From: JAJKIV01 sp036274195
GTDB taxonomy: Bacteria > Gemmatimonadota > Gemmatimonadetes > Gemmatimonadales > Gemmatimonadaceae
Assembly: GCA_036274195.1 (NCBI GenBank)
Contig: DASUGD010000056.1
Location: forward strand, 1-55,905
Reading direction: 5' to 3'
DNA: 55,905 nt
Position 1 is the first letter of the stretch, and each line of letters opens with the position of its first letter. Positions 11,468-21,064 of the stretch are shown here, in pieces. The notes beneath the pieces were generated by a model. The model did no database searches, had not been told where the DNA came from, and saw only the letters and a program-made list of their open reading frames with translations. The position numbers were made by a program, and so were the translations under genes.

Positions 11468-11989
11468 GCGCCCCAGGGTGTTTGTCCGAGCGTGGCGCGG
11501 CATTGACTTCGCCCTTATGGGGACTACATTTACCCGCCTCGGACACCTCGCTTCGCGCGGAGAGCTCGAGCTCTTCCGTGACGGGTGCTCGAACGCATGA
11601 AGCCGGCGAACTGCGCGCCGGTGACCTTAGGGGCTCGCGATACGCTTTCCCGGCGTAGTTGAGCGAGGGGCAACACGACCGACCGCTTCGCACGCGGTGC
11701 GACACGGTTCCCGACAAGCGACGCAGGACAACCTGACGCCAGTCAGTCCGTGGAAATTGCCTTTCGCGCGAGCGAGGGTGACGCAGCGGATCTCTCAGCC
11801 AGAGAGGAGACGGCGCGCCTTGGGTCCCCACCCGCGCTACAACGGCGGGCGCACCCGGCGATGGCGGATGGATACCGGTTCCTGTTCAAGGAACGTCTGG
11901 TCCACCCGCGTTTTTGTTGAGCGAAGTTTTCGCTCGCCGCTCGCGCGGCGAGCCTGAGATTACGAAGCGACGACGAACAGTCTGCAGAT
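11468..11989 (+). other. 522-nt region before fusA: promoter plus long leader
   Basis: No credible gene is seen. It holds a sigma70-like promoter at 11503-11530 and then about 450 nt of transcribed leader before fusA. A local ctctcagccagagag self-complementary patch lies near 11790-11805, and a gctcgccgctcgcgcggcgagc inverted patch near 11930-11952. I could not match it to a riboswitch or ribosomal leader I know. Confidence 0.5.
11503..11530 (+). promoter_or_regulatory. Promoter for the fusA-tuf-S10-spc run
   Basis: TTGACT (11503-11508), 16 nt, TACATT (11525-11530). It is an isolated near-consensus match in GC-rich DNA, located just after the ABC permease gene and oriented toward fusA. Start of transcription would be near 11537. 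Confidence 0.7.
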
Positions 11990-14110
11990 ATGCCACGCAC
12001 TACACCGCTCGAGCACTACCGTAACATCGGCATCATGGCGCACATCGATGCCGGGAAGACGACTACGACCGAGCGCATTCTTTTCTATACCGGCAAGAGC
12101 CACAAGATCGGCGAAGTCCACGATGGCGCGGCCACCATGGACTGGATGGAGCAGGAACAGGAGCGCGGGATCACGATCACGTCCGCCGCGACCACCTGCT
12201 TCTGGCGGCGGCATGGCACGAGCTCCGACAGCGGGACGGGACCGGAGTTCCGCATCAACATCATCGACACGCCAGGGCACGTCGACTTCACGGTGGAGGT
12301 CGAGCGCTCACTCCGCGTGCTCGACGGTGCGGTGACGCTGCTCGACTCGGTGGCCGGCGTCGAGCCGCAGACGGAGACGGTCTGGCGGCAGGCGGATCGC
12401 TACGGCGTGCCGCGCCTCATCTTCGCGAACAAAATGGATCGCGTCGGTGCGGACTTCGATCGCTGCCTCAAGATGATTCGCGATCGCCTGACGAAGAACG
12501 CGTATCCGATCCAGCTGCCGGTTGGGTCGGGCGAGCTGTTCACGGGGCACATCGACGTCATCGCCCGCAAGCAATACATCTTCGACGAAGAGACGTTAGG
12601 CAAGACGTTCACCGTCGTGGATGTCCCGGACGACATGAAGGACGCGGTGGAGCTGGCCCGTCACGAGCTGATCGAGGCGGCGGTCACGCACGACGAGCAG
12701 CTGATCGAGAAGTACCTGAGCGGCGAGGAGCTCTCCGACGAGGAGATTCGTCACGCCATTCGTGCGGCGACCGTCGGCGGGTTCATCACGCCGGTGCTCT
12801 GTGGGGCGTCGTTCAAGAACAAGGGCGTGCAGGCGCTGCTCGATTCCGTGATCGACTTCCTGCCCGCGCCGGTTGACGTCAAGGCGATCAAGGGGCACCT
12901 GCCGCATCACGACGAGACCTTCGATGAGCGGCCGCCCTCTGACGAGGCGCCGTTTGCGGCGCTGGCGTTCAAGATCGCGACGGACCCGTTTGTCGGGAAG
13001 CTGACGTTCTTCCGCGTCTACTCGGGCGTTCTCGAGTCGGGGTCGTACGTGTACAACTCGACCAAGGACAAGCGCGAGCGCATCGGCCGTCTCCTGCAGA
13101 TGCACGCCAACAAGCGTGAGGAGATCGAGGAAGTGCGCGCGGGCGACATTGCCGCGGCGATCGGTCTCCGAGACACGCGCACGGGCGACACGCTCTGCGA
13201 TGACGAGAATCCGATCATCCTCGAGGCGATGAAGTTTCCGGCGCCGGTCATCGACGTCGCGATCGAGCCGAAGACCAAGGCCGACCAGGACAAGCTCGGC
13301 ATCGCGCTGGCGAAGCTGGCCGAGGAGGATCCGACGTTCCGCGTGCATACCGACGCGGAGACGTCGCAGACGATCATCTCGGGGATGGGCGAGCTCCACC
13401 TCGAGATCATCGTCGACCGCATGATGCGTGAGTTCAAGGTCGACGCGAACGTGGGTCGACCGCAGGTCGCCTATCGCGAGACGATCAAGAAGCGCGTCGA
13501 GAAGGTCGAGGGCAAGTTCATCCGCCAGTCGGGTGGTAAGGGGCAGTACGGACACGTGGTCATCAACATGTATCCGGCCGAGCCGGGACAGGGCTTCGTG
13601 TTCGAGGACAAGATCGTCGGCGGCGTGATCCCCCGTGAGTACATCGCTCCGGTGGAGCAGGGGATCAAGGAAGCGCTGGAGAACGGCGTGCTCGCCGGCT
13701 ATCCGATGGTCGATGTCGCGGTCGAGCTGGTGTACGGCTCGTACCACGAGGTCGACTCGAGCGAAATGGCGTTCAAGATCGCGGGCTCGATGGCCTACAA
13801 GGAGGCCGCGAAGAAAGCGAACCCCGTTCTGCTCGAGCCCATGATGAACGTCGAGGTCGTTTGCCCCGAGGCGTACATGGGCGACGTGCTGGGCGACCTG
13901 TCGTCCCGGCGCGGCAAGATCGGCGGCATGACGCAGCGTGGCGAGGCGCAGGTCATCGCCGCGAGCGTCCCGCTGTCGGAGATGTTCGGGTACTCGACGC
14001 GACTGCGCTCGATGACGCAGGGTCGGGCCGTCTACTCGATGGAATTCGCGCACTATGAGGAAGTGCCGAAGTCCAAGGCGGAGGAAATCATCAACAAGGT
14101 GAAGGCGTGA
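11990..14110 (+). CDS. fusA: Translation elongation factor G
   Basis: 706 residues, full length. GTPase motifs are intact: AHIDAGKTT (G1), RGITI (G2), DTPGH (G3), NKMD (G4). Domain II-V landmarks such as GMGELHLEII and VCPEAYMGDVLGDLSSRRG are present. It drives ribosomal translocation and, with RRF, recycling. The N-terminal MPRTTPLEHYRNIGI start is standard; no strong Shine-Dalgarno sequence is seen upstream. Codon 202-203 region carries a TTA-GGC octamer (12597). Next gene is tuf, 33 nt downstream. Confidence 0.98.
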   Translation: MPRTTPLEHYRNIGIMAHIDAGKTTTTERILFYTGKSHKIGEVHDGAATMDWMEQEQERGITITSAATTCFWRRHGTSSDSGTGPEFRINIIDTPGHVDFTVEVERSLRVLDGAVTLLDSVAGVEPQTETVWRQADRYGVPRLIFANKMDRVGADFDRCLKMIRDRLTKNAYPIQLPVGSGELFTGHIDVIARKQYIFDEETLGKTFTVVDVPDDMKDAVELARHELIEAAVTHDEQLIEKYLSGEELSDEEIRHAIRAATVGGFITPVLCGASFKNKGVQALLDSVIDFLPAPVDVKAIKGHLPHHDETFDERPPSDEAPFAALAFKIATDPFVGKLTFFRVYSGVLESGSYVYNSTKDKRERIGRLLQMHANKREEIEEVRAGDIAAAIGLRDTRTGDTLCDDENPIILEAMKFPAPVIDVAIEPKTKADQDKLGIALAKLAEEDPTFRVHTDAETSQTIISGMGELHLEIIVDRMMREFKVDANVGRPQVAYRETIKKRVEKVEGKFIRQSGGKGQYGHVVINMYPAEPGQGFVFEDKIVGGVIPREYIAPVEQGIKEALENGVLAGYPMVDVAVELVYGSYHEVDSSEMAFKIAGSMAYKEAAKKANPVLLEPMMNVEVVCPEAYMGDVLGDLSSRRGKIGGMTQRGEAQVIAASVPLSEMFGYSTRLRSMTQGRAVYSMEFAHYEEVPKSKAEEIINKVKA

Positions 14111-14143
14111 GCCTCGGGTTACACTCTCAGAGGAAGCACTACA

Positions 14144-15344
<1,201 letters not shown>

Positions 15345-15346
<2 letters not shown>

Positions 15347-15447
15347 GGACTAAGGGACTGGGGACTGGGGACTCGGCGGTTCGAGATCTCGGTCCCCGGT
15401 CGCCGTTCCAGTCCCCCAGTCCCCAGTCCCCAGTCCCCAGTCCCCAG
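15345..15447. repeat. Inverted arrays of GGGGACT heptamers between tuf and rpsJ
   Basis: Left arm 15345-15373 contains tandem ggggact units; right arm 15408-15447 contains about five tandem agtcccc units, the reverse complement. The arms could pair to a long hairpin in the middle of the translation operon, ending 7 nt before the rpsJ ATG. May terminate, attenuate or protect mRNA; function is not known. Confidence 0.8.
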
Positions 15448-15454
15448 AACAGCA

Positions 15455-15763
15455 ATGGCTGGACGAATTCGAATTCGACTCAAGGCTTTCGATCACGCCG
15501 TCATCGATCAGGCGTCCGCGGATATCGTGCGGACCGCCGAGAAGACGGGGGCGCAGGTGTCGGGGCCGATTCCGCTGCCGACGAAGACGCAGCGGTGGAC
15601 GGTGCTGCGCTCGCCGCACGTGGACAAGAAGTCGCGCGAACAGTTTGAGCTCAAGACGCACAAGCGCGTGATCGACATTCTCGACTCGCGCGCGCAGACC
15701 GTCGACGCGCTGACGAAGCTGGATTTGCCAGCGGGCGTCGATGTCGAAATCAAGGTGGAGTGA
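15455..15763 (+). CDS. rpsJ: 30S ribosomal protein S10
   Basis: 102-residue S10 (NusE), part of the 30S head and also an antitermination factor with NusB. Signature blocks: RIRLKAFDHAVIDQ, GPIPLPTK, WTVLRSPHVDKKSREQFE and THKRVIDI. First gene of the S10 run; preceded by the heptamer hairpin rather than an obvious promoter, so it is probably transcribed from upstream of fusA. Confidence 0.98.
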   Translation: MAGRIRIRLKAFDHAVIDQASADIVRTAEKTGAQVSGPIPLPTKTQRWTVLRSPHVDKKSREQFELKTHKRVIDILDSRAQTVDALTKLDLPAGVDVEIKVE

Positions 15764-15790
15764 TTCGCTCGTAGCTGGCAGCTAGCAGCA

Positions 15791-15814
15791 GCTGATGGCT
15801 GATGGCTGATGGCT
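15791..15814. repeat. TGATGGC heptamer tandem repeat
   Basis: Three tandem gctgatg/gatggct units between rpsJ and rplC. A nearby gcgcc-TAAC-ggcgc mini-hairpin (about 15843-15857) carries one copy of the GCCTAACG octamer in its loop. Confidence 0.75.
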
Positions 15815-15884
15815 CAAGTCCAACGGCCACGATGGAGACGGTGCGCCTAACGGCGCTCTCCAGGCTGAGACTATTCGAGGAAAC

Positions 15885-16568
15885 ATGATTGGCATCATTG
15901 GAAAAAAGTTGGGCATGACGCAGGTGTTCAACGACCAGGGGCAGCAGATCCCGGTAACGGTCGTCGAGGCACCGCCCAACCCGGTGCTCGGGGTGACGGA
16001 CAAGGAGAAAGCGGGATTCGCGTCCGTGCAGCTCGGTTACGGGCAGCAGCGCACGGCGCGCGAGTCGAAGAAGGGCGAGGGCAAGCCGCGCGGGCGCCGC
16101 GCGACGCGGGCGGAGCTCGGGCACGCCAAGAAGGCGGGCCTCGACTACGCGCCCAAGGTACTGCGCTCGTTCCGTCTCGATGACGCGCCCGGCAAGAACC
16201 CGGAGATCCCGTCCTTCAAGGTCGGCGACGTGGTGAACGTCGGCGTCTTCGCCGTCGGCGATCAGGTGAAGGTCACCGGCACGTCGAAGGGCCGTGGGTT
16301 CCAGGGCATCGTGAAGCGCCACAGCGCTGGTGGTGGCCCGAACACGCACGGCAACACGAAGCACCGGCGGCCTGGCTCCGTTGGACCGGGCACCGATCCG
16401 TCGCGCGTCATCAAGGGCAAGCGGATGCCGGGACATTACGGCGCTGCGCGCCACACGCAGACGCATCTCCGCGTCGAGAAAATCGATGCCGAGCGCAACC
16501 TGATCTACATCCGCGGCTCGGTAGCCGGCCCGACCAACGGGATCGTGCTCGTCCGCAAGCAGTCCTAA
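15885..16568 (+). CDS. rplC: 50S ribosomal protein L3
   Basis: 227-residue L3, a primary 23S rRNA binder near the peptidyl transferase entrance. MIGIIGKKLGMTQVF start, the KVTGTSKGRGFQGIVKRH segment and the loop with GSVGPGTDPSRVIKGKRMPGHYG are typical. Preceded by gagg at suitable spacing. Separated from rpsJ by 121 nt holding a heptamer repeat, an unusually wide gap for this operon. Confidence 0.97.
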   Translation: MIGIIGKKLGMTQVFNDQGQQIPVTVVEAPPNPVLGVTDKEKAGFASVQLGYGQQRTARESKKGEGKPRGRRATRAELGHAKKAGLDYAPKVLRSFRLDDAPGKNPEIPSFKVGDVVNVGVFAVGDQVKVTGTSKGRGFQGIVKRHSAGGGPNTHGNTKHRRPGSVGPGTDPSRVIKGKRMPGHYGAARHTQTHLRVEKIDAERNLIYIRGSVAGPTNGIVLVRKQS

Positions 16569-16579
16569 AGGCTCGAGAC

Positions 16580-17458
16580 ATGGCAGAGACGACGACATTC
16601 GAGGCCGCGGCGTACACGTCGCAGGGGACCGCGCGGGAGCGCGTGCGTCTGCCGGAGACCGTGTTCGACGGCATCGTGAACATGCCGGTGATGCATCAGG
16701 CGGTGAAGGCATTCCTGGCCAATCAACGGCAGGGCAACGCGTCGACGAAGACGCGGCGCTTCGTGGTGGGCGGTAACCAGAAGCCGTGGAAGCAGAAGGG
16801 CACCGGGCGTGCGCGTCAGGGCTCGACGCGCGCGCCGCACTGGGTCGGCGGCGGTACCGTGTTCGGTCCGACGCCGCGCGCGTACGACGAGTACGTGCCG
16901 CGTCAGGTGCGCGCGCTCGCGCGAAAGAGCGCGTTCAATGCGCGCGCGCGCGAGAACGCGATCTACGTCATCGACCAGTTCAGCTACGACGCGCCGCGCA
17001 CGAAGGCGCTGCTCGGGCTGGTGGGCCGGATCGGCGTTGGCGCGCAGAAGGTGCTGGTGCTGACCGACGGCGTGAAGCCGAACGTGTTCCTGTCCGGGCG
17101 CAACCTGCCTAACGTGCACGTCATGCCGTACAGCGACGTGTCGACGTACCACCTCCTCTGGTCGGACGTCGTGCTGATCGAGGGCGGCGCGATCGGACAC
17201 ACGCTGCCGCCGATCAAGGAAGAGCCGCTGCCGCTGCCGCCGCGTCGCGCGACGCCGGCCACCACGCCCGTGGTGAGCGGGCGCAAGACCGCGGCCAAGA
17301 AGAAGGCCGCGGCGAAGGCGCCAGCCAAGAAGAAGAAGACGGCGGCGAAGAAGGCCGCGAAGCGCTCCGCGAAAGCAGAGACCAAGTCGGCGGCGGCCAA
17401 AAAGCCGGCCGCGAAGAAGAGCGCCGCCAAGAAGGCGCCCAAGAAGAAGGACCGGTAA
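16580..17458 (+). CDS. rplD: 50S ribosomal protein L4 with histone-H1-like C-terminal tail
   Basis: 292 residues, against about 205 for ordinary L4. Residues 1-212 are a normal L4 body (GNQKPWKQKGTGRARQGSTR, ARKSAFNARA, HVMPYSDVSTYHLL). From about 215 a low-complexity tail follows: first Pro-rich (PLPLPPRR), then about 55 residues of AAKK/AKKS/KKKA-type repeats as in histone H1 or bacterial H1-like proteins. It may bind rRNA or DNA; L4 is an autoregulator in some bacteria. The tail is in frame to a stop 3 nt before rplW, so a frameshift artefact is unlikely. Confidence 0.95.
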   Translation: MAETTTFEAAAYTSQGTARERVRLPETVFDGIVNMPVMHQAVKAFLANQRQGNASTKTRRFVVGGNQKPWKQKGTGRARQGSTRAPHWVGGGTVFGPTPRAYDEYVPRQVRALARKSAFNARARENAIYVIDQFSYDAPRTKALLGLVGRIGVGAQKVLVLTDGVKPNVFLSGRNLPNVHVMPYSDVSTYHLLWSDVVLIEGGAIGHTLPPIKEEPLPLPPRRATPATTPVVSGRKTAAKKKAAAKAPAKKKKTAAKKAAKRSAKAETKSAAAKKPAAKKSAAKKAPKKKDR

Positions 17459-17461
17459 GCC

Positions 17462-17752
17462 ATGGCCACTGTGTATCGCACCATCGTGCGTCCGATCGTG
17501 ACCGAGAAGACGTCGGTCGCCCAGCAGGAGCGCGGCGAGTACGTGTTCGAGGTAGCGCCCGACGCGTCGAAGCCGGCGATTCGCCAGGCGATCGAGCATC
17601 TGTTCGGGGTGAAGGTGACTGGGGTATGGACGTCGAACCAGCGCGGCAAGGTGCGTCGCGTCGGCAAGTCGGCGGGCCGTCGCCCGAATTGGAAGAAGGC
17701 GATCGTCACGCTCCGTGAGGGCGATACGATCGAGAACATCTTCGAGGGCTAA
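17462..17752 (+). CDS. rplW: 50S ribosomal protein L23
   Basis: 96-residue L23, at the exit of the nascent-peptide tunnel where trigger factor and SRP dock. RPIVTEKTS near the start, YVFEVAPDASKPAIRQAIEHLFGVKV and the end block KAIVTLREGDTIE fit the family. Tight spacing on both sides in the S10 operon. Confidence 0.97.
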   Translation: MATVYRTIVRPIVTEKTSVAQQERGEYVFEVAPDASKPAIRQAIEHLFGVKVTGVWTSNQRGKVRRVGKSAGRRPNWKKAIVTLREGDTIENIFEG

Positions 17753-17757
17753 GGCGC

Positions 17758-18597
17758 ATGGGTATTCGTCAATTCAAGCCGGTGACCAAGGGAACGCGGT
17801 TCCGCTCGGTCTCGGATTTCACGGAGATCACGCGCTCGACGCCCGAAAAGTCGCTGACCGAGCCGCTCAAGAAATCGGGCGGTCGCGACAACCATGGCCA
17901 CATCGCCATGCGTCGGCGCGGCGGTGGCCACAAGCGGAAGTACCGGGTCATCGACTTCAAGCGAAACCGGTTTGGCGTGCCCGCGGTCGTGAAGACGATC
18001 GAGTACGATCCGAACCGGTCCGCGCGCATCGCGCTCGTGCAGTACGAGGACGGCGAGCTGCGCTACATCCTGCACCCGAAGGGCCTCGCCGTGGGCGACA
18101 CCGTCGTGTCCGGCAAGGGCTCCGACATCCGCATCGGCAACGCGCTGCCGCTGCGCGAGGTCCCGTTAGGCACGAACGTGCATAACGTGGAGCTCGTGCC
18201 GGGGCGCGGCGGGCAGTTGGCCCGCTCGGCGGGCGTCTCCCTCGAGGTCGTCGCCAAGGAAGGCGAGTACGTGACCGTGCGCATGGCGTCGACCGAGACG
18301 CGGCGCGTGCACGGCAACTGCATGGCGACGATCGGCGAAGTGGGCAATGCCGAGCACGAGCTGCTGTCGTGGGGCAAGGCCGGCAAGACCCGCTGGAAGG
18401 GCCGCCGCCCGAAGGTCCGCGGCGAGGTCATGAACCCGGTGGATCACCCGCATGGCGGCCGCACGCGCGGCGGCCGGAACGTGGTGAGCCCGTGGGGCAA
18501 GAAGGAAGGCGTGAAGACGCGGAACATGAAGAAGCCGTCGCAGCGCCTGATCGTTCGCGGCCGCAAGCGCGGCAAAGCAACTCAATCTGGATTCTGA
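17758..18597 (+). CDS. rplB: 50S ribosomal protein L2
   Basis: 279-residue L2, needed for subunit association and peptidyl transferase. GRDNHGHIAMRRRGGGHKRKYR, LPLREVPLGTNVHNVELVPGRGGQLARSAG and the C-terminal HPHGGRTRGGRN region with the conserved His are all present. One TTA-GGC octamer falls within PLGTN (18167). Confidence 0.98.
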   Translation: MGIRQFKPVTKGTRFRSVSDFTEITRSTPEKSLTEPLKKSGGRDNHGHIAMRRRGGGHKRKYRVIDFKRNRFGVPAVVKTIEYDPNRSARIALVQYEDGELRYILHPKGLAVGDTVVSGKGSDIRIGNALPLREVPLGTNVHNVELVPGRGGQLARSAGVSLEVVAKEGEYVTVRMASTETRRVHGNCMATIGEVGNAEHELLSWGKAGKTRWKGRRPKVRGEVMNPVDHPHGGRTRGGRNVVSPWGKKEGVKTRNMKKPSQRLIVRGRKRGKATQSGF

Positions 18598-18602
18598 GTC
18601 CT

Positions 18603-18929
18603 ATGGCTCGTTCTGTCAAAAAGGGTCCCTTCGTCCACGAAAGCCTGGTCAAGCGCGTGCAGGCGATGAACTCGCGCAACGAGAAGCGCGTCGTGAAGAC
18701 GTGGTCGCGCGCGAGCACGGTCGTGCCCGACTTCGTCGGCCACACGTTCGCCGTGCATAACGGCAACAAGTTCATTCCCGTGTACGTGACCGAAAACATG
18801 GTGGGGCACAAGCTCGGTGAGTTTGCGCCGACGCGCCTGTTCCGCGGTCACACCGGGAACAAGGCGACGGACAAGAAGGCGTCGTTGTCGCCGGCACCGG
18901 CGGCGCCCGCCGGGCGCGGAGGGAAGTAA
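18603..18929 (+). CDS. rpsS: 30S ribosomal protein S19
   Basis: 108 residues; the ATG at 18603 gives the standard MARSVKKGPFVHE start, and in-frame upstream residues are not S19-like. The core (WSRASTVVPDFVGHTFAVHNGNKFIPVYV, GHKLGEFAPTR) is normal. A C-terminal extension of about 15 residues, SPAPAAPAGRGGK, makes it longer than the usual 92. Lies between rplB and rplV. Confidence 0.97.
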   Translation: MARSVKKGPFVHESLVKRVQAMNSRNEKRVVKTWSRASTVVPDFVGHTFAVHNGNKFIPVYVTENMVGHKLGEFAPTRLFRGHTGNKATDKKASLSPAPAAPAGRGGK

Positions 18930-18932
18930 CCC

Positions 18933-19292
18933 ATGGCCGAAGCACGGGCATTCCAGCGCAGCACGCGCCAGTCGCCGTACAAGATGCGCCTGGTGATCGA
19001 CCAGATTCGCGGCAAGGACGTGAACGAGGCGCTCGCGCTGCTCAAGTTCTCGAAGAAGCACGCCGCGCGGCAGATCGCGAAGGTCCTCAACTCGGCCGTC
19101 GCGAACGCCGAGTTCAAGGCGCGTGAAGCCAACGAGTCGATCGACGTCGACCGGCTCTACGTGAAGCACGCGATCATCAACGAAGGTCCGAAGCTCAAGC
19201 GGTTCATGCCGGCGGCGATGGGTCGTGCGACGCCGATTCAGAAACGCACCAGCCACGTCGAGATCATCGTGGCCGAGAAGGAAGGTCGCTAA
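18933..19292 (+). CDS. rplV: 50S ribosomal protein L22
   Basis: 119-residue L22, which lines the peptide exit tunnel. SPYKMRLVIDQIRGKDVNEAL, AVANAEFK and the KRFMPAAMGRATPIQKRTSHVEIIV hook region are typical. The stop and the rpsC ATG overlap by one base (TAATG), implying translational coupling. Confidence 0.97.
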   Translation: MAEARAFQRSTRQSPYKMRLVIDQIRGKDVNEALALLKFSKKHAARQIAKVLNSAVANAEFKAREANESIDVDRLYVKHAIINEGPKLKRFMPAAMGRATPIQKRTSHVEIIVAEKEGR

Positions 19293-19951
19293 TGGGTCAG
19301 AAAGTCAATCCGCTTGGTTTCCGCCTCGGCATCTCGAAGCAGTGGCGTTCACGGTGGTACGCGAACCGTGATTTTCCGGCGCTTCTTCGCGAGGACGAGC
19401 TGCTTCGGAAGTATCTCAAGGCGCGTCTCGGACACGCGGCGATCTCCGACATCACGATCGAGCGCAAGCCGGGCAAGGTCGTCGTCACGATCCACACCGG
19501 GCGGCCCGGCGTCGTCATCGGGAAGAAGGGCGCCGAGGTCGACAAGCTGCGCGACGAGCTCGCGCAGCTGACGGGCAAGGAAGTCGGGATCAACGTCGAG
19601 GAGATCAAGCGGCCCGAGCTCGACTCGCAGCTCGTCGCCGACAACATCGCGAACCAGCTGTCGCAGCGCATCTCGTTCCGGCGCGCCATGAAGCGCGCGG
19701 TGCAGAGCGCGATGCGCATGGGTGCGCAGGGCATCAAGGTGAAGGCGGGCGGCCGGCTCGGCGGCGCCGAGATCGCGCGCGTCGAGGGGTACCACGAGGG
19801 TCGGGTTCCCCTGCACACGCTGCGGGCGGACATCGACTACGCGACGTCCACGGCGAAGACCACGTTCGGCACCATCGGGGTGAAGGTGTGGATCTTCAAG
19901 GGCGAGATCGTGGAAGACAGGCGGGGGAAGACTTACTCAACAGGCGTCTGA
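19292..19951 (+). CDS. rpsC: 30S ribosomal protein S3
   Basis: 219-residue S3, at the mRNA entry channel. MGQKVNPLGFRLGI start, KH-domain GRPGVVIGKKGAEVDKLR, and the GGRLGGAEIAR...GRVPLHTLRADIDY block are diagnostic. Followed by a 99-nt gap filled by heptamer repeats before rplP. Confidence 0.98.
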   Translation: MGQKVNPLGFRLGISKQWRSRWYANRDFPALLREDELLRKYLKARLGHAAISDITIERKPGKVVVTIHTGRPGVVIGKKGAEVDKLRDELAQLTGKEVGINVEEIKRPELDSQLVADNIANQLSQRISFRRAMKRAVQSAMRMGAQGIKVKAGGRLGGAEIARVEGYHEGRVPLHTLRADIDYATSTAKTTFGTIGVKVWIFKGEIVEDRRGKTYSTGV

Positions 19952-19960
19952 CGCTTCGCG

Positions 19961-20037
19961 AGCCATCAGCCATCAGCCATCAGCCATCAGCAGCTGACGG
20001 CGTTAGGGCTGATGGCTTATGGCTGATGGCTGATAGC
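19961..20037. repeat. Inverted TGATGGC/GCCATCA heptamer arrays between rpsC and rplP
   Basis: Left arm 19961-19998 holds about four atcagcc units plus agcagctgac; right arm 20006-20037 holds ggctgat, ggcttat, ggctgat, ggctgat units. They are complementary and would form a long stem around a cggcgtta loop region. Almost fills the spacer between two essential ribosomal genes. Confidence 0.8.
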
Positions 20038-20050
20038 ACTGTACAGGCAA

Positions 20051-20479
20051 ATGCTTAGTCCAAAGCGGGTAAAATTCCGAAAGGCGTTCAAAGGCCGAAC
20101 CAAAGGTCTCGCCACGCGTGGTGCCGAGATTTCATTCGGCCACTTCGGGCTGCAGGCGCTGGAGCCCGGCTGGGTGACGAACCGTCAGATCGAGGCGGCC
20201 CGTGTTGCGCTCACGCGGCACATCAAGCGCGGCGGGAAGGTATGGATCCGCATCTTCCCGGACAAACCGATCACGAAGAAGCCGGCCGAGACGCGCATGG
20301 GCAAAGGCAAGGGGTCGCCCGAGGGATGGGTGGCGGTCGTGCGGCCGGGTCGCGTGCTGTTCGAGCTCGAGGGCGTGACGCCCGAGATCGCGCAGAAGGC
20401 GATGGCGCTCGCCGCGGCGAAGATCGGTCTCAAGACGAAGTTCATTGCGAAGGAGGAGGCGCACACCGATGAGAGCTGA
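20051..20479 (+). CDS. rplP: 50S ribosomal protein L16
   Basis: 142-residue L16 at the A-site tRNA and GTPase-associated face. MLSPKRVKFRKAFKGRTKG start, RQIEAARVALTRHIKRGGKVWIRIFP, RMGKGKGSPEGWVAVV and the Arg-rich binding loop are normal. Overlaps rpmC by 11 nt. Confidence 0.97.
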   Translation: MLSPKRVKFRKAFKGRTKGLATRGAEISFGHFGLQALEPGWVTNRQIEAARVALTRHIKRGGKVWIRIFPDKPITKKPAETRMGKGKGSPEGWVAVVRPGRVLFELEGVTPEIAQKAMALAAAKIGLKTKFIAKEEAHTDES

Positions 20480-20711
20480 GGAGATTCGCGAGATGTCCGA
20501 CGCGGACATTCGCACGCGGATCGGCGAGATGGAGGAGGAGCGCTTCCGCCTCAAGTTCCGCTCGGCGACCGAGACGCTGGAGGATCCGCTGCGCCTGCGC
20601 ACGATCCGCCGCGACATCGCGCGCCTCAAGACGATACAGCGTGAGCGGGAGCTGGCGGCGTCGGAGACGACGACGCGCCGGACCGGCAAGCGTCCGCGCG
20701 CCCGCCGTTAG
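20469..20711 (+). CDS. rpmC: 50S ribosomal protein L29
   Basis: 80 residues from ATG 20469 (MRAEEIREMSDADI), which begins inside the end of rplP. An ATG at 20445 would add eight Arg-rich residues and is less likely. The family pattern E-IR-MSD-DI, E-RFRLKFRSATETLEDP and IRRDIARLKTIQRER is clear. It has a basic tail, TTRRTGKRPRARR, beyond the usual 65-70 residues. The stop codon is part of a TTAGGC octamer. Confidence 0.94.
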   Translation: MRAEEIREMSDADIRTRIGEMEEERFRLKFRSATETLEDPLRLRTIRRDIARLKTIQRERELAASETTTRRTGKRPRARR

Positions 20712-20736
20712 GCGGCGCTGAGCCCCACGAGTAACC

Positions 20737-21042
20737 ATGGCTGACATGACGACGAACCAGCAGCCCACGACGTCCGCAGGAGCGCGCCCGGCGCGCCGCT
20801 CGCGCAAGGTGCGCACGGGGACGGTGGTGAGCGACAAGATGCAGAAGACCGTGGTCGTGGCGATCGACCGCCGCGTGCCGCACCCGGTGTACGGGAAGAT
20901 GGTGACCCGCACGAAGCGGGTGAAAGCGCACGATGAGGAGAACTCGGCCAAGGCCGGGGATACCGTGCGCATCATGGAGACCCGCCCGCTGTCGAAGGAC
21001 AAGCGGTGGCGCGTGGTCGAGATCGTCGAGCGCGCTCGCTAA
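20737..21042 (+). CDS. rpsQ: 30S ribosomal protein S17
   Basis: 101 residues. The S17 core starts at about residue 24 with KVRTGTVVSDKMQKTVVVAIDR, then HPVYGKMVTRTKRVKAHDEEN and GDTVRIMETRPLSKDKRW. The first 23 residues are a Thr/Gln/Ala-rich extension. An internal start is possible, but the upstream ATG at 20737 is in frame and well placed 25 nt after rpmC. Confidence 0.95.
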   Translation: MADMTTNQQPTTSAGARPARRSRKVRTGTVVSDKMQKTVVVAIDRRVPHPVYGKMVTRTKRVKAHDEENSAKAGDTVRIMETRPLSKDKRWRVVEIVERAR

Positions 21043-21064
21043 GGACAGTGAGGAGGGTGACCCC

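Noticed and set aside
11697..11957. 86-codon frame in the fusA leader
   Set aside because: Arg/Ser-rich without any family resemblance; lies within the expected leader.
19961..20037. CRISPR-like array
   Set aside because: Repeats are only 7 nt, have no spacers, and form inverted arms; no cas genes are near.
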